From Streptomyces longispororuber (GTDB lineage: Bacteria > Actinomycetota > Actinomycetes > Streptomycetales > Streptomycetaceae): a DNA stretch of 53,423 nt. The notes beneath the pieces are model-generated. The model was not told where the DNA came from. It saw only the letters and a program-made list of their open reading frames with translations, and searched no databases. Positions 8,324 through 15,416 of this stretch are shown piece by piece. A program made the translations under genes and the position numbers. Location: the NCBI RefSeq assembly GCF_014656095.1, contig NZ_BNBT01000051.1, positions 1 through 53,423 of the forward strand. Direction: 5' to 3'. Numbering within the stretch: position 1 is the first letter of the stretch; each line of letters starts with the position of its first letter.

Positions 8324-9496
8324 TCACCGGCTGGCGGTGAGTACTGCCGCGAGGCCTTCTTGCAGGTCCTTGACGAAGTACTCGGGAACCTCCAGCGACG
8401 GGAAGTGTCCCCCGCTGTCGGGCGAGTTCCATCGGACGATCCGTCGGTACCGCTCCTGCGCCCAGGGGCGCGGACACTTCTCGGTGTCGCGGGGATAGGC
8501 AGTGATTGCCGCCGGGACGTCGACCCTGAGTTCGGGGTCGAGCGAGTTGTGGCTCTCGTAGTAGATGCGGGCGGCCGATGCGCCGGTCCGCGTCAGCCAG
8601 TACAGGGTGACGTTGTCGAGAACGCGGTCTCGGGAAATCGTCTCGAAGGGGCTGTCTTCGGTGTCCGACCACTCGGCGAACTTGTCGAGGATCCAGGCGA
8701 GGAGCCCGACCGGTGAGTCGACGAGCGAGTAGCCGATGGTCTGCGGTCGGGTCGCCTGCTGCTTCGCGTATGCCGACCGGTTGCGCCAGAAATCGCGCGT
8801 CTCCTCGGCCCACTGGCGCTCGGTCGCCGTCAGAACGTCCGTCGTCAGCCCGGGCGGCCCTTCCGCGAACGTGGTGTGGATGCCCAGAACGTGCGCCGGG
8901 AACCTGCCGCCGAGGATCGTGGTGATGTTGCCTCCCCAGTCGCCGCCGTGGGCCGCGAACCTGTGGTAGCCGAGCCTGCCCATCAGTTCCACCCAGGCGG
9001 CCGCGATCTTCTCGGTTCCCCAGCCGGTGGTGGTCGGCTTGTCGCTGTATCCGAAGCCCGGCAGCGACGGGGCCACGACGTGGAACGCCGGTGCGTCCGC
9101 GGCAGTCGGATCCGCCAGTTCGTCCACGACGTCGACGAACCGGGCAACGCTGTCCGGCCAGCCATGCGTCAGCAGCAGAGGAGTGGCATCCGCGCGCGCC
9201 GACCGGCGGTGCAGGAAGTGGATGCCCAGACCGTCAATGGTCGTGCGGAACTGGCCGATCCGGTTGAGGCGCTCCTCGAACGACCGCCAGTCGTAGCCGG
9301 TGCGCCAGTAGTCCACGACCTCGACGAGGTCAGCGAGAGGAACGCCCTGTTCCCACCGGCGGGGGCCGGGTGGGGCGCGATGGACGGTCTCGGCCTCCGG
9401 TAGCCGCGCCGCGGCCAGCCGCGCGCGCAGATCGTCGAGGTCGGCGTCAGTCGCGTGGGTTTCACATGCTTGTACGTCGCTGGTCGGACGGGGCAT
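8324..9496 (-). CDS. Epoxide hydrolase (microsomal-type, EHN domain)
   Basis: A 390-residue alpha/beta hydrolase with the N-terminal EHN domain (residues about 10-110). HGWP (111-114) supplies the oxyanion hole. The nucleophile Asp186 lies in AAHGGDWGGN, as in epoxide hydrolases, and the catalytic His lies in SPDSGGHFPSLEVPEYFV near residue 370. It opens epoxides to diols in the cytoplasm. The ATG has CAGGAGG 5 nt upstream. The divergent CGNR zinc-finger gene starts 103 nt away across a region with three AACCGGCTA repeats, which suggests paired regulation. It converges on the beta-propeller gene with only 13 nt between stops. Confidence 0.93.
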   Translation of the reverse strand: MPRPTSDVQACETHATDADLDDLRARLAAARLPEAETVHRAPPGPRRWEQGVPLADLVEVVDYWRTGYDWRSFEERLNRIGQFRTTIDGLGIHFLHRRSARADATPLLLTHGWPDSVARFVDVVDELADPTAADAPAFHVVAPSLPGFGYSDKPTTTGWGTEKIAAAWVELMGRLGYHRFAAHGGDWGGNITTILGGRFPAHVLGIHTTFAEGPPGLTTDVLTATERQWAEETRDFWRNRSAYAKQQATRPQTIGYSLVDSPVGLLAWILDKFAEWSDTEDSPFETISRDRVLDNVTLYWLTRTGASAARIYYESHNSLDPELRVDVPAAITAYPRDTEKCPRPWAQERYRRIVRWNSPDSGGHFPSLEVPEYFVKDLQEGLAAVLTASR

Positions 9497-9517
9497 GGGA
9501 CCTCCTGACCGTCGCGG

Positions 9518-9599
9518 AACCGGCTACGACCTATCGGGAACCGGCTAAGACGGTTCTAGCAGTTCTTCGGGCGGCGCCGCAACCGGCTATGGTGGTTCC
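9518..9599. promoter_or_regulatory. Operator repeats in the epoxide hydrolase/CGNR intergenic region
   Basis: AACCGGCTA occurs three times in the same orientation at 9518, 9539 and 9581, spaced 21 and 42 nt (two and four helical turns). The second copy is extended to an inverted repeat, GAACCG-N7-CGGTTC (9538-9557). The third keeps AACC-N9-GGTT and ends 2 nt before the CGNR start. TATGGT (9588-9593) could be a -10 element, making the CGNR mRNA leaderless or nearly so. A binding site for the CGNR protein or another regulator is inferred. Confidence 0.6.
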
Positions 9600-10175
9600 A
9601 TGCGTGCCGGGTTCCCTGACTTCCGCCTCGGTGCCGTGCTGGCGACCAGCTTCACGGGGACGCTGTCGGAGCGTCACGGCGACGCCGTGGAGCGCATTCC
9701 CACGCCGCACCGGCTCGTCGACTGGCTGGCGGTGTACGGCCTCGCCGTGGACTCGTGCACCACCGCCCAGCTCGAACTGGCACGGGAACTGAGGGAGTCG
9801 ATCCACGCCGCCGCGACCGCGGCCGCGCTCCAGGACACTCTCCCCGCGTCCGCTGTCCACGTCATCAACGACCGCAGCGCTCAGGGCCGGGCGACGGCGA
9901 TCCTGACGCCCGAGGGCAAGCGACGATGGCAGCTCGGCCCGGCTTCCCGCGTGGAAGACGCCCTCAGCGTGATCGCCGCCGACGCGATCAGCATCATCGC
10001 AGGCGAGCGAGACGGAAAACTGGCCTTGTGCGCATCGCCAACCTGTCAAGCCGCGTTCTTCGACACCAGCCGAAGCCGCACCCGCAAATGGTGCGACATG
10101 AACACATGCGGGAATCGGCAGAAGAAGGCACGCTTCCATGCCAACCGGCGCAAGAACCCCGGATCAGCGGACTGA
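9600..10175 (+). CDS. CGNR zinc-finger (ABATE domain) transcriptional regulator
   Basis: A 191-residue protein with the N-terminal stress-induced ABATE domain (RLVDWLAVYGLAVD, residues about 35-48) and a C-terminal CGNR zinc finger: Cys in LCASPTCQAAFFD, then RKWCDMNTCGNRQKKARFHANRR. The four cysteines bind zinc and the basic tail likely contacts DNA. It diverges from the epoxide hydrolase gene and probably regulates it and itself through the repeats between them. No ribosome site is visible before ATG 9600, fitting a leaderless mRNA. Second and third codon GC is slightly below its neighbours. Confidence 0.88.
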   Translation: MRAGFPDFRLGAVLATSFTGTLSERHGDAVERIPTPHRLVDWLAVYGLAVDSCTTAQLELARELRESIHAAATAAALQDTLPASAVHVINDRSAQGRATAILTPEGKRRWQLGPASRVEDALSVIAADAISIIAGERDGKLALCASPTCQAAFFDTSRSRTRKWCDMNTCGNRQKKARFHANRRKNPGSAD

Positions 10176-10309
10176 AGGCCTGCCGGGCGCCCACGGAACG
10201 ACGGCCCCTGTGCCGCTGAGAGGGGCGATCGTAGTTCCGTCTGACACGGACACCTTCCCGGCCGCCCGCACATGCCGCCGGCGCTTCGTCCGGCGTACCA
10301 CCGCACCGG

Positions 10310-10405
10310 GCCCGAACTCGTCCTGCCGGTCCGGGACCTGGCCCGCGGCGAAGCCCCGACATCAGGCGGTAGGTGTTCGCTCCCGTCAGGTACGTGGCCT
10401 TGATC
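10310..10405 (-). pseudogene. Possible remnant of a RibD/dihydrofolate-reductase-like gene
   Basis: On the minus strand a short stretch reads YLTGANTYRLMSG and, after a one-base shift, FAAGQVPDRQDEFGPGAVVR. This resembles the start of the GxxTYRLMSGFAA motif in RibD C-terminal/DHFR-family proteins. Only about 30 codons are recognisable and they are broken by a frameshift, so this is a decayed fragment at best. Nothing else in 10176-10428 resembles a gene. Confidence 0.4.
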
Positions 10406-10428
10406 GGGCAGGCCTTGGCAGGCGTTGT

Positions 10429-10465
10429 CGGCTGGTGGCTCCGCGGTATGTGGAGCCACCAGCCG
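10429..10465 (-). terminator. Terminator hairpin after the fasciclin lipoprotein gene
   Basis: Perfect 14-bp stem (10429-10442 with 10452-10465) and a 9-nt loop, about 50 nt beyond the stop codon of the minus-strand fasciclin gene. It is the clearest terminator in the window, though without a T-run. Confidence 0.8.
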
Positions 10466-10513
10466 GGACGCGTAGGTGTGCAGGTCAGGCGTCAGGTGTG
10501 GGGACTGAGCGGG

Positions 10514-11179
10514 TCACTTCTTCGGCATGAGGACGGTGTCGATGATGTACACATGCGCGTTGGCGGTCTTCACCTGGCCGCACACGACGTCGGCGGAGTC
10601 GTTGACCTTGTAGGACTCCCCTGATCCCGTGGTGCTGATCTCACTCTTCTCCAGCGTCGGGAAAGTACCGTCCTCCAGGTCCGCGGGCGTCAGCTTCTGT
10701 CCCACGACGTGGTAGGTCAGGACCTTGGTGAGCTGCGCCTTGTCGTTGAGGACGTTGTCCAGGTCCTTCTTGGGGATCTTGGCGAAGGCGTCGTCGGTGG
10801 GGGCGAAGACGGTGATGTCCTTGGCGTTGTTGAGCGTGTCGACGAGTCCGGCCTTCTTGACCGCGGTGACCAGGGTGGACAGGGCCGGGTTGTTCGAGGC
10901 GGCCGTCGCGACCGGGTCCTCGGCCATGCCGTCGAAGCTGCCCGCCCCGTCCTCGGGGACCGAGGAGCACGCCGGACCGAAGGGTGCGTCCGTGCCCTTC
11001 ATGCCGCTGGGGTCGGCCGGGGCTTCCTTGCTCGCGGAGTCCTGCGTGGCCGCGGACTTCTTGTCCGACGCACCGTCCTTGCTGTCGCTGTCGTCCGAGC
11101 AGGCCGTCAGGGACAGGGGCAGAACGGCCGCGGCGGTCAGGGCCAGCGCTGCGCGGCGGATGCGGAAGGTGGTGCTCAT
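10514..11179 (-). CDS. Fasciclin-domain lipoprotein (MPT83/MPT70-like)
   Basis: A 221-residue exported lipoprotein. The N-terminus MSTTFRIRRAALALTAAAVL is a signal peptide ending in the lipobox LTAC, so Cys27 should be lipidated and anchor the protein outside the membrane. A Ser/Asp/Lys-rich linker follows, then a single fasciclin (FAS1) domain from about residue 85 (NPALSTLVTAVKKAGLVDTLN; TVFAPTDDAFAKIP; VLTYHVVGQKL; ADVVCGQVKTANAHVYIIDTVL). GAGGAGA precedes the ATG. FAS1 lipoproteins are SigK targets in mycobacteria (MPT70/MPT83), and the sigK/rskA-type pair lies just beyond the neighbouring oxidoreductase. A matching promoter motif lies upstream at 11422-11451. Confidence 0.92.
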   Translation of the reverse strand: MSTTFRIRRAALALTAAAVLPLSLTACSDDSDSKDGASDKKSAATQDSASKEAPADPSGMKGTDAPFGPACSSVPEDGAGSFDGMAEDPVATAASNNPALSTLVTAVKKAGLVDTLNNAKDITVFAPTDDAFAKIPKKDLDNVLNDKAQLTKVLTYHVVGQKLTPADLEDGTFPTLEKSEISTTGSGESYKVNDSADVVCGQVKTANAHVYIIDTVLMPKK

Positions 11180-11421
11180 GTCTTTCTCCTCGGTAGGGGT
11201 GAACCGCGCATCTGCGCGCGGGGCGGTGTGCTGGGACCGGTCGTTGTCGTCGCACGCCGGGGAAGGGCCGTTCCGGACCGTCGAGGTGTCCGGAGGTTTC
11301 CGACTCGTCCGGGCGGGCCGGGCCTCGGAGCGTGGCCACGGCGTGGCGCGGCCTTGCGCAGTCCTTGTGCGAAGGGGGGCGCGGGGCGGGGGAGACCGGA
11401 CTGCTGATCTGTGCACACCCT

Positions 11422-11451
11422 TGATTCGAAGCCGTGGGCCATCCGGCTTGG
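11422..11451 (-). promoter_or_regulatory. Predicted SigK-type promoter for the fasciclin gene
   Basis: Reading the minus strand, CCAAGCC is followed by 16 nt and CGAATCA. This matches the motif upstream of the ECF sigma gene (CCAATCC-N16-CGGAATA) at 6 of 7 positions in the -35 part with identical spacing. The 5' UTR would be about 235 nt, which is long, so a second promoter nearer the gene is possible. The rest of 11180-11598 holds no gene. Confidence 0.55.
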
Positions 11452-11563
11452 TTTTCATCCGCCCGGACTGACGTTCTTCTGTTCCGTGCAGGTCGGCAGG
11501 GTGCCGACGCCCAGCTTCACGATCTGCTCCACGAACGCTCCGGGCCCCCGACAGCGGGCGGTA

Positions 11564-11593
11564 CCAATCCGCGGGGGCAGCGGCCACGGATGT
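11564..11593 (+). promoter_or_regulatory. Predicted SigK-type promoter for the molybdopterin oxidoreductase
   Basis: CCAATCC, 16 nt, CGGATGT. The -35 part is identical to the one before the ECF sigma gene and the spacing is the same. The -10 part covers the ATG at 11590, so that ATG cannot be the start; transcription would begin at about 11599-11600, on or next to the next ATG, implying a leaderless mRNA. Confidence 0.6.
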
Positions 11594-11598
11594 CGGGC

Positions 11599-13374
11599 AT
11601 GAGCGATGAACTGAGGGCGTCACGGCTCCGCTCCGCCTTGCGGCGTAATGGTCTGGGGGCGTTGAGCGGATTGCTGGCGGGCTACGCCGCGCTCGCGGTG
11701 GCCGAACTGGTGTCGACCGCTGTGCGGCCCCAGGCGGGTCCTGTGGTGGCGGTCGGTGGTGCGGCCATCGACCGGACTCCGTCGTCCGTCAAGGTGTGGG
11801 CGATCCGCGAATTCGGCACGAGCGACAAACTCGTCCTGCAAGGGGGCATCCTCGGCGTGCTGGCCCTGGTCGCACTCGCTCTGGGTGTCCTGGCCGTACG
11901 GCACCGGCGGGTGGGTTCCGCGGGTGTGCTGCTGTTCGGGGTCGTCGGGGCGCTCGCCGCGACCGGTCGTCCGGATTCCACGAGCGCCACGGACGCGTTG
12001 CCCTCCGCCGTCGGCGCCGTGGTGGGCGCCGGGCTCCTCCACTGGCTGGCAGGACGCGTGCCGACGCAACCACTTGCGGCCGGACGCACGAGTCAGCATC
12101 CGACGCCACGCGATGCGGCGGAGGACGGAGCCATCCCCGGACCCCCCGCGCTCGGTGCCGCCGCTCTCGGTGTCGGCGACGGCGGCACCGGCGACCCCAG
12201 GCATGAAGGCGAGGGAGCGACACCAGGGGGCCAGGGAGTGGCAGCGGTGCATACCGACCAGCCCCCGGCAACAGGCCCGGCGCCGTGGGACCGACGCGGG
12301 TTCGTCGTCGCGGCTGCGGCCGCAGCCGCCGCCTCGACAGGCGCTGGGCTGCTCGCACGAAGCCTGCACGGCACGATCGGCGAACGGGCCGACCGGTCCC
12401 GCAGCCGCGTGGTCCTGCCCTCGCCCGCCTCCCCGGCTGCTCCCGTCCCGAAGGGCAGCGCGCTGCGTGTCGCCGGCATCAGCTCCTTCATCACGCCCAA
12501 CAAGGACTTCTACCGGGTCGACACCGCCCTGGTCGTGCCCAAGGTCGACGCCACGTCCTGGAGCCTGCGCATCCACGGCAAGGGTGTGGCCCGTGAACTG
12601 CGCCTGTCCTTCGACGACCTGCTGCGCATGCCCCTGATCGAGCGCGACATCACGCTGACCTGTGTCTCCAACGAAGTCGGCGGTCCCTACGCGGGCAACG
12701 CGCGCTGGATCGGCGTACCTCTCGAGGGGCTGCTCACCCGATGCGGTGTCAAGCCTCCGTCCCACGGCGGGCCGGCCGATCAGCTCGTCGCCCGCTCGGT
12801 CGACGGAATGACGCTGGGCACGCCCGTCGAGGACGTGATGGACGGCCGTGACGCCATGCTCGCCCTCGGCATGAACGGCGAACCGCTGCCCTTCGCCCAC
12901 GGCTTCCCGGTACGCATGCTCGTCCCCGGCCTGTACGGGTACGTGTCCGCGTGCAAATGGATCGCGGACATCGAACTGGCCACCTTCGACGACTACGACA
13001 CCTACTGGGTCAAGCGGGACTGGGCTCGGAAGGCGCCCGTCAAGACCCAGTCGCGCATCGACACGCCCAAGCCCTTCGCCCGCCTCGGAGCAGGCACCAT
13101 CACGATCGCCGGTGTGGCCTGGGCCCAGCACCGCGGCATCGACAAGGTCGAGATCCGCGTCGACGACGGCCCCTGGCAGCAGGCCGACCTCGCCGCCGAG
13201 GACACCCGCGACACCTGGCGCCAGTGGTCCTTCCCGTGGCGGGCAGCACCCGGCAGCCACACCCTGGCTGTCCGTGCCACCGACCGTACGGGCACCACGC
13301 AGACGCAAGAACGCACCCGCACCATCCCCGACGGCGCGAGTGGCTGGCACTCCGTCCTCGTCACCGTCGACTGA
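11599..13374 (+). CDS. Membrane molybdopterin-dependent oxidoreductase (sulfite-oxidase family)
   Basis: A 591-residue protein. The N-terminal third has several membrane segments (about 15-40, 70-90, 95-115 and 125-140) and a disordered linker, then another hydrophobic stretch (FVVAAAAAAAASTGAGLLA). Next comes a sulfite-oxidase-type Mo-cofactor domain with the Cys ligand region ITLTCVSNEVGG, VPLEGLL and YGYVSACKWI. A C-terminal Mo-co dimerisation, Ig-like domain follows (TITIAGVAWAQHRGIDKVEIRVDDGPW). The active domain is likely extracytoplasmic; the substrate is unknown. I chose ATG 11599 over 11590 because a promoter -10 element overlaps the latter. It lies between the fasciclin gene and the anti-sigma/sigma pair and is a likely SigK-type regulon member. 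Confidence 0.92.
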   Translation: MSDELRASRLRSALRRNGLGALSGLLAGYAALAVAELVSTAVRPQAGPVVAVGGAAIDRTPSSVKVWAIREFGTSDKLVLQGGILGVLALVALALGVLAVRHRRVGSAGVLLFGVVGALAATGRPDSTSATDALPSAVGAVVGAGLLHWLAGRVPTQPLAAGRTSQHPTPRDAAEDGAIPGPPALGAAALGVGDGGTGDPRHEGEGATPGGQGVAAVHTDQPPATGPAPWDRRGFVVAAAAAAAASTGAGLLARSLHGTIGERADRSRSRVVLPSPASPAAPVPKGSALRVAGISSFITPNKDFYRVDTALVVPKVDATSWSLRIHGKGVARELRLSFDDLLRMPLIERDITLTCVSNEVGGPYAGNARWIGVPLEGLLTRCGVKPPSHGGPADQLVARSVDGMTLGTPVEDVMDGRDAMLALGMNGEPLPFAHGFPVRMLVPGLYGYVSACKWIADIELATFDDYDTYWVKRDWARKAPVKTQSRIDTPKPFARLGAGTITIAGVAWAQHRGIDKVEIRVDDGPWQQADLAAEDTRDTWRQWSFPWRAAPGSHTLAVRATDRTGTTQTQERTRTIPDGASGWHSVLVTVD

Positions 13375-13464
13375 AGCCCGCAGGAGGTGGGCGACCCGCT
13401 GCCGTCACTCGTCGCCGCCCGCCGTCGTTCCGCTCAGGACCATCGGCCCGGATGGCAGGCCCGC

Positions 13465-14220
13465 TCAGGTGGGAAGGGCCAGGAGGGCGACGGGCGGTGA
13501 GGTCGGCTCCGGGGAACCACCGGCGGGTTCGACGGTCATGCCCATGCCGGTGGCCTTGCCGACCGGGCCCTTCATCAGGGTCGCCGTGGTGGTGCTTTCG
13601 GGATCCAGCAGCCCGGCGGAGCGCATGGAACCCTGGTCCTGAAACCAGAGCTGGTAGACCTTACCGCGGGGTGGTTTCGCCATGCCGGCGGCCAGGAAGG
13701 CGGCTTGGTTGCGGCTGTCGGAGACGACGATCGTCGCGCTGGCACCACCGGCCAGCTTCGCGGTGCGCGTCCTGGCATCGGGGGCAGCCATCAAGCCCGC
13801 CAGGTCCTCGGACCGCTCCTGCGTCTGCCGGGCCCTCTCCCGCGCCTCGTCGGCCCGCTGATGCTGCCAGACGGTGGTGCCGCCCAGCGCGGTGGCCGCG
13901 GCGGCGCAGGCGGCCAGTGCCCAGCGCGACGCGTGACGCGCCCGGTGCCGCAGGGCGCGGGCCTGCCCTGCGGACTCCGTGAACGGTGGTTCCTGCCGTA
14001 CGGTGGTGACGCGCCGGAGCACCTCGTCCTTCATGGTGCGGCGCGGCGAGGCGGCCGCCGCGAGTCCGAGCCGCGCGGCGGTAGCCGTCAGCTCCCGGAC
14101 CTCCAGCAGGCACGACGGGCATCGCGTCAGATGCTCCTCGAACGTGCGACGCTCCTCGTCGCCCAGGGCGTCGGTGGCGTAGGCGCCGGTGAGCGTGTGA
14201 GGATCAACGCCGTGGGTCAT
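13465..14220 (-). CDS. Anti-sigma-K-type factor (RskA family)
   Basis: A 251-residue single-pass membrane protein. The N-terminal anti-sigma domain has the zinc motif H-x3-C-x2-C (HLTRCPSC, residues about 30-37). A membrane segment follows (ALAACAAAATALGG, about 103-116), then an extracytoplasmic RskA domain (KVYQLWFQDQGSMRSAGLLDPESTTTATLMKGPVGKATGMGMTVEPAGGSPEPT, split here over several motifs). It should hold the adjacent ECF sigma factor inactive until regulated proteolysis. Its ATG overlaps the sigma stop codon (ATGA, 14217-14220), so the two are translationally coupled. Confidence 0.93.
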   Translation of the reverse strand: MTHGVDPHTLTGAYATDALGDEERRTFEEHLTRCPSCLLEVRELTATAARLGLAAAASPRRTMKDEVLRRVTTVRQEPPFTESAGQARALRHRARHASRWALAACAAAATALGGTTVWQHQRADEARERARQTQERSEDLAGLMAAPDARTRTAKLAGGASATIVVSDSRNQAAFLAAGMAKPPRGKVYQLWFQDQGSMRSAGLLDPESTTTATLMKGPVGKATGMGMTVEPAGGSPEPTSPPVALLALPT

Positions 14221-14801
14221 GCGCTCACTCCCAAGCAGTCGCGCAGCCGGATGAGTCCGTCGCGCAGGCGGGTCTTGACGGTGCCCAGGGGCAGCGAGAG
14301 AAGTTCCGCGACCTGCCGGTAGGTCAGGCCCCGGTAGTAGGCCAGGGACACCGACTGCCGCTGCACCTCGGTGAGCGTACGCAGGCAGCGGCGGACCTGC
14401 TCCCGCTCCAGACGTGTCTCGACCTGCTCGCTGACCTCGTCGAACGCGGGAGTGTGCGCCAGCAGCGCCGCCTTGTGCTCACGGGCGGAGGCGGCCTCCA
14501 CCGAGCGGACCCGGTCGATGGCGCGCCGATGCGCCAGGGTCAGGATCCAGTTCATGGCCGTGCCGCGGTCCTCGCGGTAGCGCGGCGCGGTGCGCCACAC
14601 CTCGACCAGGACCTCTTGAGTGACCTCCTCGGACTGGGCGTGGTCACGCAGCACAGCGCGCACCACACCCAGTACGGGAGCGGCTACGACGTCGTAGACG
14701 TAGGAGAACGCCCGCTGGTCACCACGGGCCACCCGGGCCATCAACTCCTGCAGATCGGGCCCCGCAGCCGCCCGCGATCCGATGTGCACGACTTCCTTCA
14801 C
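14217..14801 (-). CDS. ECF sigma factor, SigK type
   Basis: A 194-residue ECF sigma factor with sigma-2 (FSYVYDVVAAPVLGVVRAVLRD; TQEVLVEVWRTAPRY) and sigma-4 (VQRQSVSLAYYRGLTYRQVAELLSLPLGTVKTRLRDGLIRLRDCL) regions. I place the start at GTG 14801 because GGAGAGG lies 6 nt upstream and because a promoter matching the regulon motif ends just before position 14834, where an upstream ATG would otherwise start. Gene order sigma/anti-sigma with a fasciclin lipoprotein nearby parallels the mycobacterial sigK-rskA-mpt70/83 locus, supporting the SigK assignment. Confidence 0.93.
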   Translation of the reverse strand: MKEVVHIGSRAAAGPDLQELMARVARGDQRAFSYVYDVVAAPVLGVVRAVLRDHAQSEEVTQEVLVEVWRTAPRYREDRGTAMNWILTLAHRRAIDRVRSVEAASAREHKAALLAHTPAFDEVSEQVETRLEREQVRRCLRTLTEVQRQSVSLAYYRGLTYRQVAELLSLPLGTVKTRLRDGLIRLRDCLGVSA

Positions 14802-14837
14802 GCGATACCTCTCCAGGACGGCGATTGCTTCCACCCG

Positions 14838-14867
14838 TATTCCGAGGCTGACGGCGCAGCGGATTGG
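14838..14867 (-). promoter_or_regulatory. Predicted autoregulatory promoter of the SigK-type sigma factor
   Basis: On the minus strand, CCAATCC-N16-CGGAATA. This is close to the SigK consensus known from mycobacteria (CCATCC, about 17 nt, CGAATA; from memory). Transcription would start near 14830, giving a 30-nt leader with a ribosome site before GTG 14801. The same motif precedes the oxidoreductase and fasciclin genes. The gap 14868-15416 otherwise holds one doubtful small ORF. Confidence 0.65.
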
Positions 14868-15067
14868 ACGGCACTGACATTGCTTTTCGTCGTCGCGACG
14901 CCGAAGGATCGTGCCAAGCGTGGGGCGCCATGCACCACGGAGCGCACACCGTCATGCCGACCTATCGGCGGTGGCCACAGCAGCTTCGGGACGGTATCTC
15001 TTCGCGGCTCCCGGGCCGACCGCCTCTTCTCCTGGGGGCGACGCCCTGCTGAGCGGGCGACCCGGGT

Positions 15068-15256
15068 GTGTCAGCAACGCTTGTTGCTGTCTATGGTCCG
15101 GCCCTCCAGTGGGTCATCGGAGTGGCCGGTGGTGCAACCTCTGGCCTGTGGGGCTTGCTTCAAGCCGGAGCGGACAACGACACCCGGCCACTGCGGGAGG
15201 ACAAGTGGTACTACGTCTGGGCCCTTTCGAGGAAGTGCTACAGCAACATGTTCTGA
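15068..15256 (+). CDS. Doubtful small ORF, 62 aa, hydrophobic
   Basis: A GTG-started frame encodes a peptide with a Gly/Ala-rich hydrophobic stretch (VAVYGPALQWVIGVAGGATS, residues 6-25) and a polar aromatic tail (KWYYVWALSRKCYSNMF). Third-position GC is roughly 73 percent by my count, low for this genome, and rises in the second half. No good ribosome site precedes it. It could be a small membrane peptide of foreign origin or chance. It is the only candidate gene between 14868 and 15416. Confidence 0.25.
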   Translation: MSATLVAVYGPALQWVIGVAGGATSGLWGLLQAGADNDTRPLREDKWYYVWALSRKCYSNMF

Positions 15257-15416
15257 CCATGCGCCGCGGCAGTACCGTCATCCGCAACGGCGTCCGGCCG
15301 CGCGCCCGCCGCACGAGGCGGGTCAGGAGGGTCTGCCATGCCGGTGGGCGACCATCTGAGCGTCATCCGTTCCTCCCCGTCTCCGGCGGAGCACGAAGGC
15401 GCGGTGCCTGGCGTGA

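Noticed and set aside
14864..15052. Small plus-strand ORF upstream of the sigma gene
   Set aside because: It overlaps the sigma factor promoter, lacks a ribosome site and has mixed composition.
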